Assembly (NCBI RefSeq): GCF_051233475.1
Contig: NZ_JBKFGH010000037.1
Location: forward strand, 1-64,000
Source: Bacillus_BU sp051233475
GTDB lineage: Bacteria; Bacillota; Bacilli; Bacillales; Cytobacillaceae
DNA length: 64,000 nucleotides
Direction of reading: 5' to 3'
The notes under the pieces were generated by a model that did no database searches, was not told the DNA's origin, and saw only the letters and a list, made by a program, of their open reading frames with translations. Below, piece by piece: positions 55,813 to 64,000 of this stretch (positions within the stretch are counted from its first letter, which is position 1; every line of letters begins with the position of its first letter). A program made the translations under genes and the position numbers.

Positions 55813-57284
55813 TTAAATATCCGAAATTTTATTGATTACCGTCTTTTTAAAGTTACTTGTGTGCTTTACTTTATAAATTGCTAGTCTCTTTTCCCATTTC
55901 ACTAAACCTTCTTTTAACCAACTACCTGAACTGAATATAATATATTTTAATAAAGGCTCAATATATAATTTAATATTTGACCCATTCAAGGATGTAATAA
56001 TTAAAGTAGATACACTACGCCCAGCTCTTTCAACTTCTAATAATGCAACTTCTTTTCCGTTCCTTAGTTTTACATATACCACTATATACTTCCTAGGGGT
56101 AACGCCATCATCTAATAACGCAAATGAACGCTCTCCTATGTCCGTTAATTCTCCAACATATGCATCCACACTTTCTACAAAATAAGTCATTGATAATTCA
56201 TTTAATACTTCTATAAAATCCGCTAATTCACCATTAACATATGTATTTTGTAATGACTTAACTTCCAAACCTTTTAATATATTTGTTCCGCCAATATCAC
56301 CCATTGAACTGCTATTAGCATCTGCTTTAACTGTCTTTTTTGTATTATCATCAATTCCGTCACGTTGTTTAGTTGAGACCGTTCTTTGTCTAGTGATTAA
56401 TAGAGGATCTATGTACTAATGAGTTAAAGTGTCAGTTACTACCTCATCAAATTCATTTGTACGTCCATCAACTGTTGCATCAGCTTCATAATCACCTGAA
56501 TTTGAAAGGGGGAGAATTATACGTTTTCTTGGCTCATTCGATTTTTCCTGACGAACAAGGCTAGGGTGACTAATCTCTAAATTAGAAATCTGTAGTTCTT
56601 TTTCTAGCATCGCTTTGATATTTAGAACTGTATATCCTGTTGCCATTTTTTTACACGTAGCCTAAGTTTAATTGATGTTTGAAATGGCCATTCAAACTTT
56701 ATAGAGTTATTAAAATGAAAGTTACTAGACATATTCTCATATACTTTGCGAACGATATTGTTCATTAACAGCCAAACTAAATGATGCAAATACTCATTCT
56801 TTAAATACTTTGCATTATAAGAAGATGTGAAGTGTAATCGTAATAAATCTAAGCTCATATTGCTCTGTGAAATATAGTGGCAAAGAGTTCATTTCAAATA
56901 AGCAATTCAATAGAAATGCATTAGGTGCAATTATTCCTCTAAGTACTTCAATTAACGGTAGGTAGAAACGCTCTCCATTGTATTTGATAACGAAAGTTTG
57001 CGATGTTTCCGTATAGTTTGTTCCACGTATTGAATAGTTTTGTTCAAAATATCCAACGTAATTTGGATCTATTGTAATTATAATTTCTTCAGTTTGATTA
57101 GGTGCGATAGGTTTCGTAATAACTCCATCAACGTAATAATGCTGGATTATTAAAGGAGTTAATACGGTCCAATCAAATATTAACTTTTCAGTTGTATAAT
57201 ACCCATTAACTTTTCCACTAAAATAAACTGGCAGCACGACTTTTTTTTCGTATCTAAAAGGCGACCGATCCAATCTAATTTCAC
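55813..57284 (-). pseudogene. tnsE: TnsE-like target-site protein, degraded
   Basis: The region encodes pieces of a TnsE-type protein (about 490 codons) in shifting frames. The GTG start at 57284 has AAAGGGG upstream and directly follows tnsD. The frame breaks near 57245 (an A8 run), near 56860, and near 56650 (an A7 run), and is then cut by an in-frame TAG at about 56416; the last piece (56304-55813, ending NKISDI) continues in the same frame after the stop. Recognition rests on position after tnsD and on segments such as RFYLPLIEVLRGIIAPNAFLLNCLFEMNSLPLYF. TnsE steers Tn7 to replicating DNA and conjugal plasmids; this copy cannot make a full protein. Confidence 0.72.
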
Positions 57285-57297
57285 GCGTGCCCCTTTA

Positions 57298-59025
57298 TCA
57301 AACGGCCAAGATATAAGCTTTATATCTTTGCTGTTCATCGATTCCACCTTCCTGTAAATATACCTCTAGTATTGGTCGAATTGTTTTAAAATCCTTTGGC
57401 TTTATTCCTGCTAACCTTTGAACACGCCATAATTTTACATCGCTCAATTCGCACTTCAGATTATCAATGATTTTACAGCACCGGCGAATTTGAAATTGTT
57501 GTACACTTTCCGTAATTTGCTCTAATAAACGCTTTGTAATAGGCAGCTTTTCTAAATGTCTTTCAAGAATGGCTAATATACCTAAACGTTTCCCTAGAAG
57601 AGATATCGTAATTCGAATAGGCTTTTCAGACGTCCACAATTGCTCATATAGCGTTTTAATTGCATTTGTTTTGGTAAGTTTTACGTAATTGCGTTCTACT
57701 TGATTGCGGATGCTTTTGCACAATCGTAATAAATTCACTTTATATAAATCTAGTTTTGATACTGTCATTGGAACCTTTTGCTGGTCCTGTTTGAACGATG
57801 GCTGTTCTAAATATTTTTTTACCGTTTTGGAATCTACACCTAACTCTCTTGCAATTGCTCGGATACTTATATTTTTCACGTGAAAGTTCGATTAATTTTT
57901 GATACCATACATGACCAAATTCTTTTACTCGCCCAATCTTGAATATGTCTGTCGATTGTTTTCTTGCATAAATAAGCATGTAAATGTGTCAATCAAATTT
58001 TTCGTTTTAGAATCCCTTGTTACGTCTACATCTTGAATGATGAACTGCTTATAATGAGATGAAGCCTTATTTAAACAAGGAAATGGACCATTACCAAACG
58101 CACCTCGATCTGTCGAAATAATTGGCAAATGCTCTACATCCAGTTGTAAAAAATGCAGTAGAAATAAATGACGTAGCGGATGTACATGACGTTTGGAATT
58201 ACGCAGTAACACCTTCAGCCAATTGTATTCATATGTCTCATTTAATTCACTTTCATACAGTTGCAAAAAGCCCTTTGGAAAATGTGACTTAACCGCTTGA
58301 TATAACTCCTTTTGTCGTACACCATTTGAAGCCGTTATTAAATTGCGCTCTCTTAATAACGATCGATACTTGGAGCTTATGATTTCTCTTGAAAGTTCAT
58401 GTAAAGGTAATTGGAACAGTTGATATGCCTGCTTTGCTATTGTTACAGCTATATCCTTATATGGATCCGTTTCATAAATAGCCGTTAAATTCATATGCTT
58501 TAACTCAAATCTGACATATTGTATCCGACTATCTGTTGTAACTGGATATTTACGCAATGGCACTTCATGATGAGGGCAATAATTAATTCCTTGAAGCTGA
58601 TGCTCTCTATGAACGTACGGTTCTCCGTATTGTGCATTGTCTGCCTTTGCACATTCAGCACAATAATATAAACCATCCTTTTTACAAACACTTCCCGCTA
58701 TAATGCCAAGCCTTGTATATAATGCCTGTCCATCTTGTAATACATCCTGCAAAATTTCCTGCTGCCGATTTTTGGATAAAAACGAAGCATAATACAGATA
58801 AATCGTATGGTTGCCTAAAAGCGATTCCACCGAGTAATGTGGTCCTAGTTTTTCTGCTAAAACAGAAAAATAGCTACCAATCTCCACACTCGGTATCACA
58901 CAACGACTGCCAAACAACTCTTCCAACGTATCTTTACAATCAAGATTCCCACTATAAAAGTGGTAACGCGCAATGGCTGAATACAACAATTCATTTGGAT
59001 ATGGGTTTGTGAAGAAAGGTAGCAT
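57298..59025 (-). pseudogene. tnsD: TnsD/TniQ target selector, frameshifted
   Basis: TnsD binds the 3' end of glmS and directs insertion into attTn7. The N-terminal TniQ part (59025-57975) is intact: MLPFFTNPYPNELLYSAIARYH and a zinc finger YCAECAKAD...YCPHHEVPL. The frame is lost near 57975, where a Cys-x-Cys-Gly-Phe stretch should precede YARKQSTDIFKIGRVKEFG, and again near 57887 within a run of A residues. The HTH segment IRAIARELGVDSKTVKKYLEQP and the C-terminus to 57298 then continue. The second break is in a homopolymer and could be a sequencing slip; the first is not. Confidence 0.88.
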
Positions 59026-59162
59026 TTAAATCCCCCCTTAAGTAAGTCAAAAAACACACTGTTCTCATCTACTAAATTCAGGGTAAATCATGCAATATAA
59101 ACATCTAATCTAAATCTTTTTAAGAGAGGATATTAATATCGATACAAAAATATCATCTCAAA
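59026..59162. other. Gap between HEPN-like gene and tnsD
   Basis: 137 bp, AT-rich; may hold the tnsD promoter or ribosome site. GGGGGG lies just upstream of the tnsD ATG (59025). Confidence 0.5.
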
Positions 59163-60533
59163 TCATTCTAAAAGTAAAAAAGTTTTTATCCAGTTTGCAA
59201 ATACATTTCTTAAAAGGGCCTTTGCCTTCATAAAATCGTTTTTACCTTCAAAGAATCTAGCATCTAAAGTATTGTTTATTTCCACATCGTATTCAAAGAA
59301 AGGAAACTCCCCAGAATGGAAATGTCCAGAGCGTACATTACCATATAAAAAATCTATAAAATCATTTTCAACATTAATTCCATAGAATCTAACAAACTCA
59401 GAAAAGCTTTTTCTTTCCACTTTAGATAAAGATTCTATAGCAGATACTAAATACGCTAAATGTGCTGTAGGGGAAAATCTATATATCGTTAATGATAAAT
59501 TATATAATCTACAGGCGTTTCTGAAACAAATATAGGCTGTTCTATCCTTCTCTAAGAGGGAATCTATACTTTTGAAAAACTGCCCTATATAGCTTGGAAT
59601 TTGTATACTATCCCCTGGATATCTGACTTCATTTAAATTATACTCATCTGATAAATCCTCTCTTTTCATTTGCACCTTATAAAGTCGATGTTTTTCAAAA
59701 ATCCTATTTAAATTTTCAAAAGAACCTACTTTTTGAGTAATAACTTCGTTAGGATTAGTCAAATCAGAGTAATTAAGAAAGCCACTCATATTATTATTTA
59801 CAGCGTCCTCTATGGTAGCTAAACCATAGAAATTATCCTTCACTACTAATTTTAAATCATGGTCAATAAATCCCGTTCTTAATCTTCTAGTTCTTAAATC
59901 TTTCTGGTTTTTCTCTATAAAATGATAGAATCCTGAACGAAAGTCTTCAATACCTACATCAAAAATAACAGCTAGATATGCACTTAGTTCTGAAGTCTTA
60001 TTATATGCAATAGTCCTTGCTTTATCTATATTTCTTGCTTCTACTTCAATATCAAAATACAAAATATGCTCTGTTAACGGCTCGTCTCTATCACTCTCAT
60101 ATAATGGTCCAAATATAAATTTATTTTTACCATTTACTTTACATGATGATCTTAAACTTGAAGTATCATGCCAAACTCTATAATTCCTAATAGTAAATTT
60201 TTTTTTATTCCTATCGCGTAAATCAAAAAGTGCTCCTTTTATATGTTCTAGATAAAAATATTTCAAATCATACTCAGTAAGCTTTTCATCATCCAAAAGT
60301 GTTAATTGAATTTTTGAAAATTCATTTTCATCGAAAAATAACTCTAATTTTAATTTGTAATTACTTTCCCGGATATTTGCATCTATTACTGTTACCAAAT
60401 GCCTTGTGGGCTTGCTAATATCAAGAGTTAGAGGATATTTACATTCGAATATTGTTAAATCCTGTATCTCATCCAAATAATTATGTTTTTTTAAATCCCA
60501 ATTTAATTTTTCTTCAAAAATAATTTCCCTCAT
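59163..60533 (-). CDS. HEPN-like (ApeA-type) putative abortive-infection RNase
   Basis: 456-residue protein. The N-terminal part (about 1-300) is rich in beta strands and resembles the layout of ApeA N-terminal domains; the C-terminal part is helical and ends with NVRSGHFHSGEF, in which Arg401-x4-His406 fits the HEPN Rx4-6H active-site motif. HEPN RNases cut RNA in toxin and anti-phage systems. The gene is intact and sits between the decayed tnsC and tnsD, an unusual cargo position, 20 bp after tnsC. AAGGGAG precedes the ATG by 8 nt. Confidence 0.72.
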   Translation of the reverse strand: MREIIFEEKLNWDLKKHNYLDEIQDLTIFECKYPLTLDISKPTRHLVTVIDANIRESNYKLKLELFFDENEFSKIQLTLLDDEKLTEYDLKYFYLEHIKGALFDLRDRNKKKFTIRNYRVWHDTSSLRSSCKVNGKNKFIFGPLYESDRDEPLTEHILYFDIEVEARNIDKARTIAYNKTSELSAYLAVIFDVGIEDFRSGFYHFIEKNQKDLRTRRLRTGFIDHDLKLVVKDNFYGLATIEDAVNNNMSGFLNYSDLTNPNEVITQKVGSFENLNRIFEKHRLYKVQMKREDLSDEYNLNEVRYPGDSIQIPSYIGQFFKSIDSLLEKDRTAYICFRNACRLYNLSLTIYRFSPTAHLAYLVSAIESLSKVERKSFSEFVRFYGINVENDFIDFLYGNVRSGHFHSGEFPFFEYDVEINNTLDARFFEGKNDFMKAKALLRNVFANWIKTFLLLE

Positions 60534-60552
60534 AAATCAAACTCCCTTATAT

Positions 60553-61150
60553 CTATAAAATTTCCGAATAATTCTTTATATATCCTTTGTCCAATAAAGA
60601 TTCATATGGATGTTTTTTCTGTTTCAATGCACCATTTCTTAAATCTAGCAGAGGTAGTATTTTATTCAATTTAACTACTTCTTTATTTTTTTCCCTTTGA
60701 TTTAATTCCAACAACATTTGAATCACTTGAAGTTTCAAAGCGTTATACTCTAATTCAATAGTATTTGTTTGAACAATTTTATTAATCACTTTAGATATTT
60801 CTTTTGCAGAAATTGCATCAAATATCCCTAATGTTGTAACCTCCACAACCAAATTTTCAAACATATCTTGTCGTTTAAACTCTAGGCTATCCTGCCGCTC
60901 TTTCATCGCAGCCTTAATCTTACCTTCATACTGCGTGTTCCTCTTATGATTCATCATCAACTCATCCAAATTAATCATAATATCCTCGTACTTATACATA
61001 GCTGCAAAGTCATTGTTGCGAATGGCATTTAGCATTGGCTGGATAATTTTCATATCCTTCTTCGCTGTCTGCTTCAGCACTTTTGATGTGATAACTTCGT
61101 CTTCATTATTTTCATCAAATAGCGCTCGTTCCTGAGCTAGTATAAAGAGA
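60553..61150 (-). pseudogene. tnsC: TnsC C-terminal remnant (AAA+ domain deleted)
   Basis: About 200 codons matching the C-terminal part of TnsC: PVNLFILAQERALFDENNED, VLKQTAKKDMKIIQPMLNAIRNNDFAAMYKYEDI, then a charged helical tail. The N-terminus and the whole ATP-binding core (Walker A/B) are missing; the sequence joins directly onto tnsB coding sequence at about 61150. TnsC is the AAA+ regulator linking target selection to the TnsAB transposase, so without it the element cannot transpose by itself. Confidence 0.85.
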
Positions 61151-62678
61151 TTTACAGGGTAATACATTTAACCGTAAAATATCTCGGTCCACTGTTCGAA
61201 GGCGTCCTTTACGATTTTGAATGCCCCAGTTCCATAAATTAATTGGCGTCGGTACAACCCCGTCAGTAATCATTTCTTTTTCTATTGGGTATTTATCAAT
61301 AATTTTATGGTTGTACTGCAAAACTAACGTAATGATTAACGCTGTAAACTCTTTTAAATTTAACGTAGCATCTAAACGATAATCTTGGTCTCCACGTTCT
61401 CGGTATTCCTTTTGAATAGCGCCAGGTGCTTTTTGCTTTACTTTGCCGTTAATCGTACAGAATTTATGCTCTACAATACCTTTCAAATCGCCTCGGTACG
61501 CTGTAGTGTTTTCAATTTTGATATTTAAATTTAAGAAGTCCTTCTACTGAATACCCTTCAAACTCACCTCGGTCTGCAATGATAATTTCAGGTAGGTGAT
61601 AAGTCGGCCATTGTTCTTCTGCAATATCGATGCCATACTGCTTACAAAATTCTACTTTATCAGCGACCATATCATCTAAAGCCATCATAGCTCCCAGCCA
61701 TGAAGGTCCTTCTAAGCCTACGTAGATACCTGTAATGATGCGTGAGTAAACATCAACAATGGCATAAATCACAGGTCTACCAATAATTCGATTTACATCA
61801 AAAGAACTCACCAAATATATGTCTGCTATCGTTGCATCAACTTGAAAGCGTGTGCCCGGTCCATTCGTTTCCACTTTAGAATTACTTAATAACGGACGAT
61901 GCTTCAGCTCATACTCTTTTGCACTTTTACGAAATTCAATATCCTTCTTCGGATCTTCTAATTTCTTAAACCAATAATAAAACTGGTGGTAAGACGGAAT
62001 GCGATTCGACTCCCAAATGCGATAGTGAATTTCTCCATTTTCTTTATAGCGGTCTGAATAAAAGTCCCGCAAAATAAACCCATACACGTCTTTTAAAGAA
62101 TAGTTATTTGCTTTACGGTAGTATTTGTTTATCGCATGCTCAAATTGTGTTTTGATTTCATCGGTAATGTTAATACCGCTTCGATATTCACCGTTAATCG
62201 TCACTCTACGTGGACGTCCTATTTTTTCATCGTTTAGCTTTTTCGTTTTACCTCGACCACCGGAGTTTGCATAGTCGGGGAGCATCGCATTTTTATTCAT
62301 GCCACGTTGCCAATAGCGACTGAGTAATTTTTTGACCTTTGTTTTACCTAAACCGCTCTGTGCTGTGATTTCTACAATTTTTGCTTCGCGTCCTTGTTTC
62401 TTTAAAATCTCGTTCATATTCGGAAGCAAATACTTTTCTACCGTTTCCCAATCTTCGTCACGCTTATTTTTTTGTACAGGTGTTAATTCGCTATCTGGAA
62501 TTGCTCTAGCGAAGGGATCCGCTACAACAAGTAGCTGTCCTTGATTAAGCTCTAATTCCAAATGGCTATATAACTCTCTTTTTGGCATAGCACTCGTTGT
62601 ATCAATGTTTACGACATATACATAGGATTCTTCAATTTCAATAACACGAATGCGCTGTGAGTCAGCTGTGTACTGCAA
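61150..62678 (-). pseudogene. tnsB: TnsB transposase, frameshifted and 3'-truncated
   Basis: DDE transposase of the Tn7 family. The first piece (62678-61512, 388 codons) has Asp281 in FQVDATIADI and Asp369 in IIIADRGEFEGYS. A +1 frameshift near 61535 follows SVEGLL; the second frame resumes with NLNIKIENTTAYRGDLKGIVEHKF, carrying the catalytic Glu, and runs to RLRTVDRDILRLNVLP where the gene is fused out of frame to the tnsC remnant. The TTG start at 62678 has no clear ribosome site and an in-frame TAA lies two codons upstream, so translation would depend on tnsA. No active TnsB can be made. Confidence 0.9.
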
Positions 62679-62695
62679 TACTTAGTTAATATAAA

Positions 62696-63535
62696 TCATC
62701 CGTACTTCACCTTCTTCAGCTTACTATCATCAATTAACTGAATGACAAGCGGTTGCTCTACGTTTAATGGCTCTAACATATCAATACGAAGCGTTTTAGT
62801 AGCGAGTAAATGATAAAATAGTGTCATACCACTGCCTAACGGCATATGCGTGTCCTTATCAAATTCATTTGTAATCGCTCTTATGCTTTCATTGTTAGTT
62901 AAAAAGCGTTGTAATAGGCCCATAGCTAAATCTTCTATGTGCTGAGAAATTAAATTTTGAAAAGCATCGTAATGCTCCAAGCTGTAATAATCATGAATAC
63001 AGCTAATGTTTCTAGCCATTTCTTTCGGGATTTCTAGCTCCGTTACAATACCCCAATCAATTTGTCTTCTTTCCCAATACACACGTTCAATTTCAAATTT
63101 CTCAATGACACGCTCTTTTAACAGCTCGTCTTTCATTTTGATAGTTCTAGCAAGCTCAACTAATCCGTCACCTTTATCTACGGTTAATAAAAAATCCGTT
63201 GTCATAACAACTGGCTCATTTGTTTTAGCATCGGTAGGATGCTTAATACCTAGTTCATCTGCAATGACAATTGTTTCTTCTAAAGGTAATAAAGGAAATA
63301 GCTCTCGAATATCTACAATAAACTCAGAATATTCAGTTATATAAAAGTGGTTTCGTTCTAAATCTGATAAAAACTCGTGTTGCCTATTGGTTTTAATGCC
63401 TCTTAAACGTGTGGACCTTCCTAATGAGGAAACATCTTGAATGTTTAACCAAGGTTTATAATCGACACCTATACCAGACCCACGACCTCCTTTAATCCAC
63501 TTTTCAATTTTAGAAGTTCTTGTTCGTTTGGACAT
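62696..63535 (-). CDS. tnsA: TnsA endonuclease subunit of Tn7-like transposase
   Basis: 279-residue restriction-enzyme-like endonuclease that cuts the 5' strands at the transposon ends. Catalytic residues by comparison with Tn7 TnsA: Glu54 in NRQHEFLSDLE, Asp114 in VMTTDFLLTVD and Lys133 in ARTIKMK; the position of Tn7 Gln130 is Thr131 here by my eye alignment. The ERVIEKFEIERVYWERR segment matches the family. ATG at 63535 (MSKRTRTSK) has AAAGGGG upstream; a TTG seven codons earlier is also in frame. The ribosome site lies inside a hairpin (63541-63575). It is the only complete tns gene left. Confidence 0.92.
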   Translation of the reverse strand: MSKRTRTSKIEKWIKGGRGSGIGVDYKPWLNIQDVSSLGRSTRLRGIKTNRQHEFLSDLERNHFYITEYSEFIVDIRELFPLLPLEETIVIADELGIKHPTDAKTNEPVVMTTDFLLTVDKGDGLVELARTIKMKDELLKERVIEKFEIERVYWERRQIDWGIVTELEIPKEMARNISCIHDYYSLEHYDAFQNLISQHIEDLAMGLLQRFLTNNESIRAITNEFDKDTHMPLGSGMTLFYHLLATKTLRIDMLEPLNVEQPLVIQLIDDSKLKKVKYG

Positions 63536-63575
63536 AAAAAACACCCCTTTAGACAACTATAATCTAAAGGGGTGT
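63536..63575 (-). terminator. Terminator-like hairpin covering the tnsA ribosome binding site
   Basis: Perfect 13-bp arms ACACCCCTTTAGA (63541-63553) / TCTAAAGGGGTGT (63563-63575), 9-nt loop; on the minus strand followed by TTTTT and then the tnsA ATG. The downstream arm contains the AAAGGGG ribosome site. It can both terminate transcripts entering from glmS and mask tnsA translation on long transcripts. Confidence 0.8.
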
Positions 63576-63643
63576 TTCATCGCGACTTTATTTTAAACAT
63601 CGCATCTTTTTTACAAACATCGTAACTTTATTTCAAATCTACA
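63576..63643. repeat. Tn7-like right end with three tandem 20-bp transposase-binding repeats
   Basis: Read inward from the end (minus strand): TGTAGATTT, then GAAATAAAGTTACGATGTTT, GTAAAAAAGATGCGATGTTT and AAAATAAAGTCGCGATGAAA in direct tandem, each 20 bp. They share AAATAAAG-NN-CGATG and correspond to the AATAAAGATTGAT repeats of the left end. Confidence 0.9.
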
Positions 63644-63656
63644 GTATCAAGGTTTT
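63644..63656. repeat. Target duplication (right copy) and right half of the glmS terminator
   Basis: GTATC (63644-63648) repeats the left duplication; together with the next bases it reads GTATCAAGGTTTT, the exact complement of AAAACCTTGATAC at 47971-47983. Confidence 0.9.
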
Positions 63657-63667
63657 ACTTTTATCTA

Positions 63668-64000
63668 TTATTCAACTGTTACGCTCTTCGCCAAGTTTCT
63701 TGGCTTATCAACGTCACAGTCACGGTGTAAAGCCGCATAATAAGCAATCAATTGCAATGGTACAACAGAGATAAGAGGTGTTAATAATTCGTTTACTTCT
63801 GGAAGTACGAAACGGTCTTCTTCCGTTTCAAGTCCCTTCATCGAAATAATACATGCACTAGCTCCACGGGCAGCGACCTCTTTGACGTTACCGCGGATAT
63901 TTAAGCTAACTAAGTCTTGCGTAACAAGAGCTACAACTGGTGTGCCATCTTCAATTAAGGCAATGGTTCCGTGCTTCAGCTCTCCACCAGCAAAACCTTC
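63668..64000 (-). CDS. glmS: Glutamine--fructose-6-phosphate aminotransferase, C-terminus
   Basis: The last 110 codons of GlmS (runs off the window end). Visible are EGFAGGELKHGTIALIEDGTPVVAL, MKGLETEEDRFVLPEV and the invariant C-terminus HRDCDVDKPRNLAKSVTVE, part of the sugar-isomerase domain. GlmS makes glucosamine 6-phosphate for cell-wall precursors. Its 3' end is the attTn7 target recognised by TnsD; the reading frame is undamaged by the insertion 24 bp downstream. Confidence 0.98.
   Translation of the reverse strand, partial: EGFAGGELKHGTIALIEDGTPVVALVTQDLVSLNIRGNVKEVAARGASACIISMKGLETEEDRFVLPEVNELLTPLISVVPLQLIAYYAALHRDCDVDKPRNLAKSVTVE

Larger units (their letters stand above)
47996..63643. 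mobile_element. Tn7-like transposon inserted at attTn7 (glmS), transposition genes decayed
   Basis: 15,648-bp element. Ends: TGTTGGTTTGAAATAAAG on the left and, inverted, TGTAGATTTGAAATAAAG on the right; in both, the AAAG of the first repeat ends at base 18 as in Tn7 (TGTGGGCGGACAATAAAG). Each end carries three related transposase-binding repeats. The 5-bp GTATC duplication flanks it. The right end, next to tnsA, lies 24 bp from the glmS stop, the classic Tn7 site and orientation. Genes read from the right: tnsA, tnsB (frameshifted), truncated tnsC, a HEPN-like gene, tnsD (frameshifted), tnsE (frameshifts and stop), then three cargo genes. Confidence 0.95.

Noticed and set aside
61520..61545. 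Programmed +1 frameshift in tnsB
   Set aside because: The site CTTCTTAAATTT could slip, but tnsB is also truncated and fused out of frame to tnsC, and neighbouring tns genes are broken, so random decay is the simpler explanation.
47996..63643. CRISPR-associated transposon (CAST)
   Set aside because: No cas genes, no CRISPR array and no repeat-spacer pattern were seen; TnsD and glmS targeting explain the insertion.

Overview
The window is a chromosomal segment of a low-GC Gram-positive, spore-forming Bacillaceae bacterium (Bacillus / Neobacillus-like). The evidence is the 16S 5' end, the tRNA set, the sporulation gene cmpA, and a gene order close to the B. subtilis cshA-ydbS-ydbT-ydcA-acpS-ydcC-alr-ndoAI-ndoA-ydcI-cmpA-ydcK-trnS block. 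Nearly all of this block is on the minus strand.

Layout. 1-1575: start of a 16S rRNA gene preceded by 11 tRNA genes, all minus, with two near-consensus sigma-A promoters. 1641-14794: the conserved block ydcK, cmpA, tex, ndoA/ndoAI toxin-antitoxin, alr, ydcC-like lipoprotein, acpS, rhomboid protease, two PH-domain membrane proteins, uvsE, cshA and an esterase. The sigB/rsb operon that B. subtilis carries beside ndoA is absent here. 14961-21116: cgoX/hemY, a dead IS4-type insertion sequence with 35-bp inverted ends, murF, ddl and a field of short palindromic repeats. 21235-28704: a hypothetical protein, mgtE, a rodA-type gene, a CNNM/CorC protein, an SPFH protein with a small Arc-like partner, and uppP. 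28748-34145: mannitol operon mtlA-mtlR-mtlF-mtlD with a recurrent TTGCCAA-containing motif that may be the MtlR operator. 34471-38552: a small membrane protein, two esterases, and a TerC-family manganese exporter behind a yybP-ykoY riboswitch.

38634-47948 is a catabolic cluster: SLC13 permease, sialidase-like beta-propeller, YhcH-type protein, PdxA2-type dehydrogenase, DapA-type aldolase/lyase, Fe-alcohol dehydrogenase, DUF1537 sugar-acid kinase, and a divergent PrpR-type regulator. The kinase plus PdxA2 pair points to a four-carbon sugar acid (threonate/erythronate type) broken down to DHAP. The other enzymes suggest a larger acidic sugar upstream.

The most notable object is a complete Tn7-like transposon, 47996-63643 (15,648 bp), inserted 24 bp downstream of glmS. 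Both ends can be placed to the base: 5'-TGT termini, three 20-bp AAATAAAG-type repeats per end, and a 5-bp GTATC target duplication. Joining the flanks across the element rebuilds a perfect 13-bp hairpin, the glmS terminator, which the insertion cut in half. The transposition genes are decayed: tnsB frameshifted, a deletion fusing the end of tnsB to the 3' part of tnsC, tnsD and tnsE with several frameshifts, and a stop in tnsE. Only tnsA is open. By contrast the cargo is intact: a 1663-residue protein with a sacsin/Hsp90-type ATPase at the N-terminus, an AlbA_2 (Schlafen-like) domain and a C-terminal caspase domain; a two-gene unit with an Xre + ImmA/IrrE regulator; and a HEPN-like protein lodged inside the tns operon. 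I read this as an immobilised Tn7-borne defence island, with the ATPase-AlbA-caspase protein as the best candidate for an undescribed abortive-infection system. The function is inferred from domains and context only.
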